The position numbers and the translations under genes are program-made. A DNA stretch of 64,000 bases, from contig ONJS01000004.1 of the NCBI GenBank assembly GCA_900318205.1, positions 1 to 64,000 of the forward strand, in the 5' to 3' direction. Below the pieces are notes generated by a model. It did not search any database and was not told the DNA's origin. It saw nothing but the letters and a program-made list of their open reading frames with translations. The stretch comes from an uncultured Prevotellaceae bacterium (GTDB lineage Bacteria > Bacteroidota > Bacteroidia > Bacteroidales > Muribaculaceae). How positions within the stretch are numbered: position 1 is the first letter of the stretch; each line of letters begins with the position of its first letter. Below, in pieces: positions 1 through 8,259 of this stretch.

Positions 1-665
1 TTGTCCGTCGGGTTGGATTCGTTATATACCGTGCCCATGCCGCCCACCAGGCTGGTGGTGTTATGGAACATATCTTTGGAATAAGTCACTGCGGCTGTGT
101 TCCAGCGCTCACCCACAATGATGGTTTGCAGACTGGTGCAGCCATCGAACATGCCACCCATATTGGTTACATTGGACGTGTTGAGACCGTTCAGGTTAAG
201 ACTTGTCAAGGCAGTGCAGTCACAGAACATGTGACTCATATTGGTTACCTTGGACGTGTTGAGACCGTTCAGGTCAAGACTTGTCAATTGTATACAATTA
301 ACAAACATTTCACCCATATCGGTCACGTCGCTGGTGTTCAGGTACTGGATGCCCGTGATAGACTCAAGTTTCTGCATAAAGTAAAACCATCCATGGGTGG
401 TCGTCGGGCGGTAATTAGCGAACGAGCGGTCAAAGACTGCCTTGGTCACAGGAAGAAGCGACAAAGACCACGAGGGTAAATGGCCTGGCTCATCTTGCAA
501 TAACCAGGTGTAGTCCGGGCGGGTGCTGCGTTCGTCGTCGTAGTAAAAAGTGAACGTCTTGTTCTCAGACGTGTAGCAAGCATAGGCCTCTTTGGCACTG
601 GCGCCAAGGGCGCACATCATAGCCGCCACCAGGACGACCATGCTAAAAAGTAACGAATTCTTCAT
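1..665 (-). CDS. BspA-like DUF285 surface protein, 3' end beyond the left edge
   Basis: Reading leftward from the ATG at 665, 221 codons run off the window without a stop. The N-terminus (MKNSLLFSMVVLVAAMM, ending near ALGASA) is a signal peptide. After about 75 residues the protein enters repeats of the type NTSxVTxMxxMFxxCxxLTSLxLNGL, at least three units. This is the signature of the BspA/DUF285 (lipoprotein 25-like) leucine-rich-repeat surface family, whose members are secreted or surface proteins often linked to adhesion in Bacteroidota and Mollicutes. It differs from the LRR_5 repeats of the four genes to its right, so it is a neighbour rather than a copy. Its C-terminal anchor or sorting domain cannot be seen. 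A -7 box lies about 40 nt upstream at 705-712. The family call is firm; adhesion is family knowledge only. Confidence 0.85.
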   Translation of the reverse strand, partial: MKNSLLFSMVVLVAAMMCALGASAKEAYACYTSENKTFTFYYDDERSTRPDYTWLLQDEPGHLPSWSLSLLPVTKAVFDRSFANYRPTTTHGWFYFMQKLESITGIQYLNTSDVTDMGEMFVNCIQLTSLDLNGLNTSKVTNMSHMFCDCTALTSLNLNGLNTSNVTNMGGMFDGCTSLQTIIVGERWNTAAVTYSKDMFHNTTSLVGGMGTVYNESNPTD

Positions 666-968
666 AAAACAAGCAATTTAATACGTGAACATTATAATTT
701 GCCGCAAAATTAGTAAATTTTCTGTAAATATCATATTTAGGCGCCAGATTTTAGTTGGCATCTGCATTTTCCCTGCGGGGCTATGGTAAATTTATTATAA
801 TAATTGGTAAAAACCGTGTCGTGCATCACTTGTTAGCGGAACAAATTTGTATTCTATTTGGATCATCTATCGTTTGGAGGGAGAGAACTTTGTACCATTG
901 CACAATCCTTTGATGACCAGCCGATAATAACTACTATTATTCATATTGTTTTTATAAATGGCAGGCTC
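666..968. other. intergenic region between divergent genes
   Basis: This AT-rich 303-nt spacer separates the leftward BspA-like gene from the rightward frameshifted small gene. The only recognisable element is the minus-strand -7 box at 705-712. No equally good plus-strand promoter, hairpin or ORF with a credible start was seen. An open frame from 858 reads into the small exported protein, but its first 37 codons have no signal-peptide character. Confidence 0.5.
705..712 (-). promoter_or_regulatory. Bacteroidota -7 promoter box for the BspA-like gene
   Basis: CAAAATTA on the plus strand reads TAATTTTG on the minus strand, matching the Bacteroidota TAnnTTTG consensus. It lies 40 nt before the start codon at 665. 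No clear TTTG -33 element was identified. Confidence 0.5.
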
Positions 969-1203
969 ATGAAGAAGATTTTCATGATTGCGCTGATGGC
1001 TGCTCTGGGATTCTCCATGATGCAGGCCCAGCAGAATTACCCGGCGAAGGCCAATATCAATGATCCCATCCCCAAGGGCATGGCCCGCCGAAGACAGGCA
1101 GATTTACATTGCCGAGACTGGTGGCTGGGAGATTGAATTCATTTACAGACCCAATGCTCACGAAGAAGAAAAGCTTACCATCGAAATAAACAAGTTGTTC
1201 TAA
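969..1203 (+). pseudogene. small exported protein broken by a one-base frameshift
   Basis: The ATG at 969 opens a typical signal peptide (MKKIFMIALMAALGFSMM, then QAQQNYPAKANINDP). The frame derails near 1083-1090. Reading the next frame from there gives AEDRQIYIAETGGWEIEFIY and continues to a TAA at 1201-1203 with charged, protein-like composition. One extra C in the run GGCCCGCCGAA would explain the break; removing it gives an exported protein of about 77 residues. Without correction the frame ends at 1136 in an arginine-rich tail. I do not recognise the family. It may be a true pseudogene or a base-call error. The signal peptide and good continuation after one base favour a recently intact gene. 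Confidence 0.6.
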
Positions 1204-1264
1204 GTGAGTAACCCAACGGACTGACTCCTTTATACTTATAAAAAAAGTGACGAAGTCAGAAAAT

Positions 1265-1310
1265 GAAAAAGCGGCCGGCTGTGTGGGCAGTCGGTCGCTT
1301 GGTGTTTTTG
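1265..1310. terminator. bidirectional intrinsic terminator, repeat family copy 1
   Basis: The arms CGGCCGGCTG (1272-1281) and CAGTCGGTCG (1288-1297) pair with G:U wobbles around a 6-nt loop. An A-run lies to the left and a T-run (1304-1308) to the right, so it can stop transcription from both the small gene (plus) and the LRR gene (minus). Near-identical hairpins occur at 9844-9869 and 10731-10756. Confidence 0.7.
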
Positions 1311-1351
1311 ATGTTGTACCTCCGTAGTTTTGCAGCAGGCTCCAGTTATAT

Positions 1352-3166
1352 CTAATTCTGGGTGCCGCTCAGGATGATGTCGATGAGGGCGTTGATGTCG
1401 GCGATGTTGATTTCTCCGTCACCGTTCACGTCGGCAGCAATAGTATCATCATTTCCGCCCAAGATGATGTCGATGGCGACATTTACATCTGCGATATTGA
1501 CCTCAAGGTCACGATTCACGTCGCCAATGAATATATCTTCCACAATCTGCCCGAAATAGGGATACCAGTTCTCGTCAGCCCGATAGGCATCAGCCGTCCC
1601 CTGCAGCACATGAAGCGTACGGCCAGAGTAACCATAACGGTCCAAATAGAATGGTTCATACCCGGTCGATACTCTCGAGAGGTCAGCAATGTAGCAATAC
1701 ACATCCGTCAGCCCAAAGCACTCATAGAACGCAAAGTAATCGATCTCAGTTACCGAGTTGGGGATGACGATGCTGGTCAGGCCATCGCAGAACGCGAACG
1801 CCATGTCACCGATAGATGTTACCGAGTTGGGGATGACGATACTGGTCAGGCCATCGCAGCCCGCGAACGCCAAGTCACCGATAGCAGTTACCGACTTAGG
1901 GATAGTCGTGTTCTTGCAGCCAGCAATTAATGTATTAGAGGCGGTCTCGATAATTGCATTGCAGTTGTTGTGCGAATCATATCTTGGATTGCCACTTTCT
2001 ACCACGATGCTGGTCAGACCACTGCAATTATAGAACGCCCCGTCACCGATAGATGTTACAGTGTTGGGGATGACGATGCTGGTCAGCCCTGTGCAGTCCT
2101 CAAACGCATAGCCAGCAATGCCTAATGTGCCTTCTTTGAACGTCATATTCGTTCCGCTTGGCATCGTGCCTTTATACTTATATGCGACCTTGCCGGCATA
2201 GACCATTCCGTCTGGCTGGTTTTTGTACCATGCTGTATTATTGAACGCATCGCCACCGATTGCTGTTACCGAGTTGGGGATGACGATGCTGGTCAGGCCA
2301 TCGCAGCCCGCGAACGCCCCGTAACCGATCTCAGTTACCGAGTCGGGGATGTCGATGCTGGTCAGACCATGGCAACCATCGAACGCATAGTCACCGATAG
2401 TAGTTACTGAGTTGGGAATAGTCGTGTTCTTGCAGCCATAAATTAATGTGTTATCGGCGGTCTCGATAATTGCATTGCAGTTGTTGCGCGAATCATATCT
2501 TGGATTGCCACTTTCTACCACGATGCTGGTCAGACCAGGGCAATCCTCGAACACCCCGTAACCAATCTCAATAACTGAGTTGGGGATGTCGATGCTGGTC
2601 AGACTGTCGCAACTATAGAACGCATAGTGACCAATCTCAGTTACCGAGTTGGGGATGACGATACTGGTCAGACTGGAGCAGGCTTCGAACGCAAAGTTAC
2701 CGATCTTAGTTACCGAGTTGGGGATAATCGTGTTCTTGCAACCAGCAATCAACTCATTATCGGCGGTCTCGATAATTGCATTGCAGTTGTTGCGCGAATC
2801 AAACCTGGGATTGCCACTGTCTACCACGATGCTGGTCAGCCCAGGGCAGTTTCCGAACGCCTCTTGACCGATCTCAGTTACCGAGTTGGGGATGTCGACG
2901 TTGGTCAGCTCAGTGCTGCCCCAGAACGCAATGGTTTCGATAGAAGTTACAGGGTAGGTGGTTCCATCATAGGTAACGGTGGCTGGGATGACGACAGCGC
3001 CTGAATACCCGATAAATAAAAAACCAGGAACACGTCGGGAAGCCACGGCGGCCTCGTTGCCTTTGATGTTGTAACAGATGCCATCGACCGCGAAGTCGGC
3101 GGCTGTGGCGAGTGCGGGCAACAGGATTGCCAGCAGCATTACAGAAAAGCGGAATAGTTGTTTCAT
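1352..3166 (-). CDS. secreted LRR_5 (BspA-type) protein with C-terminal dockerin-like domain, paralogue 1
   Basis: A 604-residue exported protein. The start at 3166 (MKQLFRF) matches the other three paralogues; an in-frame ATG two codons upstream exists only here. A signal peptide ending ALATA is followed by a short DFAVDGICYNI module and then many LRR_5 repeats of the form SVTxIGxxAFxxCxGLTSIxIPN. A recurrent insert, GNPRYDSRNNCNAIIETA, appears three times. A linker (YSGRTLHVLQGTADAYR) precedes a C-terminal pair of type-I dockerin calcium loops (GDVNRDLEVNIADVN and ADVNGDGEINIADIN, about residues 545-604). LRR_5 proteins are usually surface or secreted binding proteins. Dockerins normally bind cohesins, but none is visible here. 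The protein ends directly after the dockerin with no T9SS-type tail. Ligand unknown. Confidence 0.9.
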   Translation of the reverse strand: MKQLFRFSVMLLAILLPALATAADFAVDGICYNIKGNEAAVASRRVPGFLFIGYSGAVVIPATVTYDGTTYPVTSIETIAFWGSTELTNVDIPNSVTEIGQEAFGNCPGLTSIVVDSGNPRFDSRNNCNAIIETADNELIAGCKNTIIPNSVTKIGNFAFEACSSLTSIVIPNSVTEIGHYAFYSCDSLTSIDIPNSVIEIGYGVFEDCPGLTSIVVESGNPRYDSRNNCNAIIETADNTLIYGCKNTTIPNSVTTIGDYAFDGCHGLTSIDIPDSVTEIGYGAFAGCDGLTSIVIPNSVTAIGGDAFNNTAWYKNQPDGMVYAGKVAYKYKGTMPSGTNMTFKEGTLGIAGYAFEDCTGLTSIVIPNTVTSIGDGAFYNCSGLTSIVVESGNPRYDSHNNCNAIIETASNTLIAGCKNTTIPKSVTAIGDLAFAGCDGLTSIVIPNSVTSIGDMAFAFCDGLTSIVIPNSVTEIDYFAFYECFGLTDVYCYIADLSRVSTGYEPFYLDRYGYSGRTLHVLQGTADAYRADENWYPYFGQIVEDIFIGDVNRDLEVNIADVNVAIDIILGGNDDTIAADVNGDGEINIADINALIDIILSGTQN

Positions 3167-3227
3167 AATCATAATGTTTAGATATAAATAACGGTTAATT
3201 GAATCATTGATTTAATGGTATCGCCCG

Positions 3228-3235
3228 CAAAGATA
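3228..3235 (-). promoter_or_regulatory. -7 box of LRR/dockerin paralogue 1
   Basis: CAAAGATA reads TATCTTTG on the minus strand. It sits at the 5' end of the leader that is shared, with some divergence, by all four paralogues. Confidence 0.6.
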
Positions 3236-3381
3236 ATAAAGATTTTTCTCATTTTTCTTTTTTTTCTACGCACGCGTATAAAGAAAGATGGGCTGTGTCA
3301 TAATCCCTTCGTTGCAAATGGAGTCGCGCGTTGCGCGATTATTTTTTGAGGCATTAGTTTTGCAGCAGGCACCAGTTATAT

Positions 3382-5361
3382 CTAATTGCTGGTGCCGCTC
3401 AGGATGATGTCGATGACGGCGTTGATGTCGGCGATGTTGATTTCGCCATCGCCATTCACGTCGGCAGCAATAGTGCTACCATTTCCGCCCAAGATGATGT
3501 CGATGGCAGCATTCACATCAGCAATATTGACCTCAAGGTCACGATTCACGTCGCCCAGGAATATATCTTCCACAATCTGCCCGAAATAGGGGTACCAGCG
3601 CTCATCGGCTTGGTAGGCACCAGTCATTCCCTGTCGAACATGAAGTGTGCGACCTGAGTAGTCGCCATCATACAAATACCACCAACAACATGAATCATCA
3701 TACCCGTTCGATACTCTCGAGGGGTCAGCAATGTAGCAATACACTTCCGTCAGCCCCATGCAGTCAGCGAACGCCTGGTAGTTGATCCCAGTTACCGAGT
3801 TGGGGATGACGATGCTGGTCAGTCCTGTGCAGGCAGCGAACGCCTGTTGACCAATCACGGTTACCGAGTTGGGGATGACGACACTGGTCAGACCTGTGCA
3901 GCAGCAGAACGCATTGTGGTCGATCTTAGTTACCGAGTTGGGGATGACGATGCTGGTCAGTCCAGTGCACCTATAGAATGCCGAGTTAGCGATAGTAGTT
4001 AGCGAGTTGGGGATATCGATGCTGGTCAGACCTGTGCAGTCAGCGAACGCCGAGAAACCGATAGCAGTTACCGAGTTGGGGATGACGATGTCGGTCAGCC
4101 CTCTGCGGCCATCGAACGCATAGTCGCCAATCTTAGTTACCGTGTTGGGGATAATCGTGTTCTCGCAGCCAACAATTAAAGTATTAGATGCGGTCTCTAT
4201 AATTGCATTACAGTCGTTGGGCGAATCATATCTTGGATTGCCACTTTCTACCACGATGCTGGTCAGACCTGAGCAGTAAGAGAACGCATCTTTGGCAATC
4301 TCAGTTACCGAGTTGGGAATGACGAGGCTGGTCAGACCCTTGCAGTTGCAGAACGCCTCGTTGCCAATCTCAGTTACCGAGTTGGGGATGACGATGCTGG
4401 TCAGACTTCTGCACCAGAAGAACGTATCGCCACCGATAACAGTTACCGAGTTGGGAATATTGACGCTGGTCAGATCTGTGCAGTGAGCAAACGCCCCGAA
4501 ACCGATATCAGTTACCGAGTTGGGAATGACGATGCTGGTCAGACCTTCGCAGTACTCGAACGCTGTGCCAGTAATACTTTTAGTTCCATTTCTTAAAGTT
4601 ATACTCGTTCCGCTTGGCATCGTTCCTTTATACTTATAGGCGACCTGGCCGGCATAGACCAAGCCGTTGGGTTGACTATTGTACCATGCTGTATTATAAA
4701 ACGCATCCTCGCCAATCTTTGTTACTGATTTGGGGATGACGATGCTACTCAGCCCTGTGCAGCTGTCGAACGCATGCTCGCCAATCTCTGTTAGCGAGTT
4801 GGGAATGACGATGTTGGTCAGCCCAGCGCAGTTAGCGAACGCATAGTCAGAAATTCTTAATGTTCCTTCTTTTATAGTCATACTCGTTCCACTTGGCATC
4901 GTGCCTTTATATTCATAAGCGACCATGCCGACATAGACCAAGCCGTCTGGCTGGTTATTGTACCATGCTGTATTATAAAACGCATTGTCACCGACATAAG
5001 CGACCGTGTTGGGGATGTTGACGCTCTCCAGCATTGAGCAGCCAGAAAACGCACGCTCGTCAATCCTTGTTACCGAGTTGGGGATGTCGATGCTGGTCAG
5101 CCCCGTGCAGCGATTGAACGCAAAGAAACCGATAGCAGTCACCGAGTAGGTAGTTCCATTATAGGTAACGGTAGCCGGGATGACGACAGAGCCTGAATAG
5201 TCATGGGAATCGTTGAGAGAACTTGACCCATAATACGTAACGGTGGCCTCGTTGCCGTTGATGTTGTAATAGATGCCATCGACCTCGAAGTCGTGGGCCG
5301 TGGCGAGTGCGGGCAACAAGAGTGCCAGCAACAGGATGGTGGTTTTGATGAGTTGTTTCAT
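3382..5361 (-). CDS. secreted LRR_5 protein with C-terminal dockerin-like domain, paralogue 2
   Basis: A 659-residue paralogue with signal peptide MKQLIKTTILLLALLLPALA, then the DFEVDGIYYNINGNEATVT module and a long LRR_5 tract. Two units are interrupted by an AFYNTAWYNNQPDGLVY-type insert followed by YKGTMPSGTS, and one by the GNPRYDS insert. The C-terminus has two dockerin-like calcium loops (GDVNRDLEVNIADVN, ADVNGDGEINIADIN), almost identical in DNA to those of the gene at 1352. Compared with that gene it has more LRR units, consistent with unit gain or loss between paralogues. It has its own promoter and leader, so the array seems to consist of separately promoted genes rather than one operon. 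Function beyond surface or secreted binding protein is not deducible. Confidence 0.9.
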   Translation of the reverse strand: MKQLIKTTILLLALLLPALATAHDFEVDGIYYNINGNEATVTYYGSSSLNDSHDYSGSVVIPATVTYNGTTYSVTAIGFFAFNRCTGLTSIDIPNSVTRIDERAFSGCSMLESVNIPNTVAYVGDNAFYNTAWYNNQPDGLVYVGMVAYEYKGTMPSGTSMTIKEGTLRISDYAFANCAGLTNIVIPNSLTEIGEHAFDSCTGLSSIVIPKSVTKIGEDAFYNTAWYNSQPNGLVYAGQVAYKYKGTMPSGTSITLRNGTKSITGTAFEYCEGLTSIVIPNSVTDIGFGAFAHCTDLTSVNIPNSVTVIGGDTFFWCRSLTSIVIPNSVTEIGNEAFCNCKGLTSLVIPNSVTEIAKDAFSYCSGLTSIVVESGNPRYDSPNDCNAIIETASNTLIVGCENTIIPNTVTKIGDYAFDGRRGLTDIVIPNSVTAIGFSAFADCTGLTSIDIPNSLTTIANSAFYRCTGLTSIVIPNSVTKIDHNAFCCCTGLTSVVIPNSVTVIGQQAFAACTGLTSIVIPNSVTGINYQAFADCMGLTEVYCYIADPSRVSNGYDDSCCWWYLYDGDYSGRTLHVRQGMTGAYQADERWYPYFGQIVEDIFLGDVNRDLEVNIADVNAAIDIILGGNGSTIAADVNGDGEINIADINAVIDIILSGTSN

Positions 5362-5422
5362 AATCAGAATGTTTAGATGTTAATAATAAGGTGATAAAAT
5401 CATTGATTTAAAGTTACGTCCA

Positions 5423-5430
5423 CAAAGGTA
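5423..5430 (-). promoter_or_regulatory. -7 box of LRR/dockerin paralogue 2
   Basis: CAAAGGTA reads TACCTTTG on the minus strand, about 60 nt before the start codon. Confidence 0.6.
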
Positions 5431-5439
5431 ATAAAGATT

Positions 5440-5770
5440 TTTCTCCTTTTTCTCTTTTTTCTTTTTTTTCTACGCATGCGTGCACATTTCTCCACTCCTG
5501 TGCTCGCCTAAGGTCCTTCTCTAAAAAAAATTATTGGTGTCCGAGGAAAACAACTGGGATTAATGTGAGTGTCCAAAAGTTGCCCTTTGGGCAACTACTC
5601 GGGGACGGTTTCTGTGTAACAAAATGCTTTGCATTTTGGACTCAGGAACCGTCCCCTCGAATCCGACCAGTAGTAACTCTCGCCTATAAGCGTTTTTCAT
5701 ACATAGAAACCGTCCCCAAAGCAGCCACCCCAAGGAGAGCATGAGGGATATCACTCAGGTTTTATGGGAG
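5440..5770. repeat. REP-like palindromic element, copy A, in a duplicated spacer
   Basis: The spacer holds GGGGACGGTT at about 5610, an inner palindrome CAAAATGCTTTGCATTTTG, and the closing arm AACCGTCCCC. About 40 nt on lies a further AACCGTCCCC arm preceded by CGTTTTTCATACATAGA. Such arms resemble the REP sequences mobilised by RAYT (TnpA_REP) transposases in many bacteria; no such transposase is in the window. Most of this spacer, including the flanking pyrimidine-rich tract, recurs at about 7965-8257, and the palindromic core recurs at 55268-55500. Confidence 0.7.
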
Positions 5771-5772
5771 TT

Positions 5773-7875
5773 TTAATTCCAGGAGCCCTTCAAGAGATAG
5801 TTGAGCAGGGTGGTTACGTCATCGATGTTGATTCTGCCGTCCTGGTCGCAATCGGCTGTCAGTGGCGCAGTCTCTCCTCTCATCAGAATATTGATCAGGT
5901 CAGTCACGTCGTCGATGTTGATTTCGCCATCACCGTTAACGTCACCCATGAATATATCTTCCACAATCTGCCCGAAATAGGGATACCAGTTCTCATCAGC
6001 CCGGTAGGCATCAGCCGTCCCCTGCAGCACATGCAACGTGCGACCAGAATAGTCTAGATTCCAAAGGAATGCATCATAACCGATTGTGACACTTGACGGG
6101 TCGGGAATATAAGAATAAACGTCCGTCAGGGCAAAGCAATAAGCGAACGCATCATCGCCGATGGAAGTGACGGAATGCGGTATTGTCACACTCGTCAGAC
6201 TAAAGCAACCCGAGAACGCAACTCTTCCGATGGAAGTGATGGAATGCGGGATCTTCACGCTCGTCAGGTTTCTGCAACTAATGAACAGACCCTCTCTGAT
6301 GGAGGTGACGGAATTCGGAATCTCCACGCTCGTCAGGCTACTGCAACCAGAGAATGCATATTCGCCGATGTAAGTGACCGACTTCGGGATCTCCACGCTC
6401 GTCAGGCCACTGCAACCCATGAACGCATATCTCGTGATGGAAGTGACAGAATTAGGAATAACCGTATTTTTACATCCAAATATCAACTTGTTAGAAGCCG
6501 TCTCAATAATGGCATTACAGTTGCCTCGGGAATCGTATACAATATTGCCACTTTCCACTGTAAGGTTCGCCAGCTCAGTGCAATACTCAAACAAATTATC
6601 GCCGATGGATGTGACCGAATTCGGGATCGTCACGCTCGTCAGGCCACTGCAGTACCCGAACGCACTATAGCCGATGGAAGTGACCGAATGCGGGATCTCC
6701 ACACTCGTCAGGCCACTGCAAAAAGAGAACGCATCATTGCCGATGGATGTGACGGAATTCCCTAACGTCACACTCGTCACACGAGTGCAACGCCCGAACG
6801 CATCTCTGCCGATGGAAGTGACGGAATTCGGGATCTCCACGCTCGTCAGGCCACTGCAATCCTGGAACGCGCGTTCGCCGATGGAAATGACCGAATTCGG
6901 GATCGTCACGCTCGTCATGCCACTGCAAGCAGAGAACGCATAACCTGTGATACTTGTGGTACCATCATATAAATCTATCTGTGTCCCTTCAGGCATCGTA
7001 CCTTTATACTTATAGGCTACCAATCCAGCGTAAACAAGTCCATGAGGTTGATTCTCATACCATGGAGTACTCTCAAACGCATCATAGCCGATGAACGTGA
7101 CAGAATTCGGGATCGCCACGCTCGTCAGGCCACTGCAATTTTTGAACGCCCACCTGCCGATGGAAGTGACCGAATTAGGAATCTCCACGCTCGTCAGGCC
7201 ACTGCAACGCTCGAACGCGCGATCGTGGATGGTAATGACCGAATTCGGGATCGTCACGCTCGTCATGCCACTGCAATCCTGGAACGCATAACCTGCGATA
7301 CCTGTGGTACCATTAGATAAATCTATCTGTGTCCCTGCAGGCATCGTGCCTTTATACTTATAGGCTACCAACCCAGCGTAAACAAGTCCTTCAGGTTGAT
7401 TCTCATACCACGGAGTACCCGTAAACGCATGACCGCCGATGGAAGTGACCGAATTAGGAATCTCCACGCTCGTCAGGCCACTGCAACTAATGAACGCTCC
7501 AACGCCGAGGGAAGTGACCGAATTCGGGATCTCCACGCTCGTCATGCCACTGCAACCATAGAACGCATAATCGCCGATGGAAGTGACGGAATTCGGAATC
7601 GTCACACTCGTCAGGCCACTGCAACCAGAGAGCGCATATTCGCCGATGGAAGTGACGGGGAAAGTGGTTCCTTTGTAAGTAACAGTCGCAGGAATGATCA
7701 CATTCCCTGAATACTCATTGTCATATTCGGTTTCATAACTTCCTCTAAACGTGACAGTGACTTCGTTGCCGTTGATGTTGTAATAGATGCCGTCCACCTC
7801 GAAGACGTGGGCTGTGGCGAGTGCGGGCAACAGGAGTGCCAGCAACAGGATGGTGGTTTTGATGAGTTGTTTCAT
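5773..7875 (-). CDS. secreted LRR_5 protein with C-terminal dockerin-like domain, paralogue 3
   Basis: At 700 residues this is the longest array member, with the same signal peptide as paralogue 2. The LRR_5 units are more regular (GLTSVEIPNSVTSIGxxAFxxCS) and form their own sequence class. Two units carry an AFTGTPWYENQPEGLVYAG insert followed by YKGTMPAGTQIDL. The C-terminus has a GTADAYRADENWYPYFGQIV linker and a dockerin-like pair (GDVNGDGEINIDDVTDLIN and ADCDQDGRINIDDVTTLLN) whose second halves differ from those of paralogues 1, 2 and 4. Its LRR tract and dockerin may therefore come from another lineage than its nearly identical N-terminus. A mosaic origin by recombination is an inference. 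Confidence 0.9.
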   Translation of the reverse strand: MKQLIKTTILLLALLLPALATAHVFEVDGIYYNINGNEVTVTFRGSYETEYDNEYSGNVIIPATVTYKGTTFPVTSIGEYALSGCSGLTSVTIPNSVTSIGDYAFYGCSGMTSVEIPNSVTSLGVGAFISCSGLTSVEIPNSVTSIGGHAFTGTPWYENQPEGLVYAGLVAYKYKGTMPAGTQIDLSNGTTGIAGYAFQDCSGMTSVTIPNSVITIHDRAFERCSGLTSVEIPNSVTSIGRWAFKNCSGLTSVAIPNSVTFIGYDAFESTPWYENQPHGLVYAGLVAYKYKGTMPEGTQIDLYDGTTSITGYAFSACSGMTSVTIPNSVISIGERAFQDCSGLTSVEIPNSVTSIGRDAFGRCTRVTSVTLGNSVTSIGNDAFSFCSGLTSVEIPHSVTSIGYSAFGYCSGLTSVTIPNSVTSIGDNLFEYCTELANLTVESGNIVYDSRGNCNAIIETASNKLIFGCKNTVIPNSVTSITRYAFMGCSGLTSVEIPKSVTYIGEYAFSGCSSLTSVEIPNSVTSIREGLFISCRNLTSVKIPHSITSIGRVAFSGCFSLTSVTIPHSVTSIGDDAFAYCFALTDVYSYIPDPSSVTIGYDAFLWNLDYSGRTLHVLQGTADAYRADENWYPYFGQIVEDIFMGDVNGDGEINIDDVTDLINILMRGETAPLTADCDQDGRINIDDVTTLLNYLLKGSWN

Positions 7876-7936
7876 AATCAGAATGTTTAGATGTTAATAA
7901 TAAGGTGATAAAAACATTGATTTAAAGTATCGCCCA

Positions 7937-7944
7937 CAAAGGTA
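7937..7944 (-). promoter_or_regulatory. -7 box of LRR/dockerin paralogue 3
   Basis: CAAAGGTA reads TACCTTTG on the minus strand. The leader from here to the start codon is nearly identical to that of paralogue 2. Confidence 0.6.
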
Positions 7945-7964
7945 ATAAAAATCTGTGTCCGTTT

Positions 7965-8257
7965 TTCTCCTTTTTCTCTTTTTTCTTTTTTTTCTACGCA
8001 TGCGTGCACATTTCTCCTCTCCTGTGCTCGCCTAAGGTCCTTCTCTAAAAAAATTATTGGTGTCCGAGGAAAACAACTGGGATTAATGTGAGTGTCCAAA
8101 AGTTGCCCTTAGGGCAACTACTCGGGGACGGTTTCTGTGTAACAAAATGCTTTGCATTTTGGACTCAGGAACCGTCCGTTTTTCATACATAGAAACCGTC
8201 CCCAAAGCAGCCACGCCCAAGGAGAGCATGAGGGATATCACTCAGGTTTTATGGGAA
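7965..8257. repeat. REP-like palindromic element, copy B
   Basis: Nearly a direct duplicate of the spacer at 5440-5770, in the same position between two array members. It has lost about 36 nt (the TCGAATCCGACCAG... segment) between the first palindrome and the distal AACCGTCCCC arm. The outer arms GGGGACGGTT and AACCGTCC and the inner palindrome are kept. Its presence indicates that one gene-plus-spacer unit was duplicated. Confidence 0.7.
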
Positions 8258-8259
8258 TT

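Noticed and set aside
858-968. N-terminal extension of the small exported protein from the ATG at 858
   Set aside because: The extension has no signal-peptide character and would bury a textbook signal peptide starting at 969.
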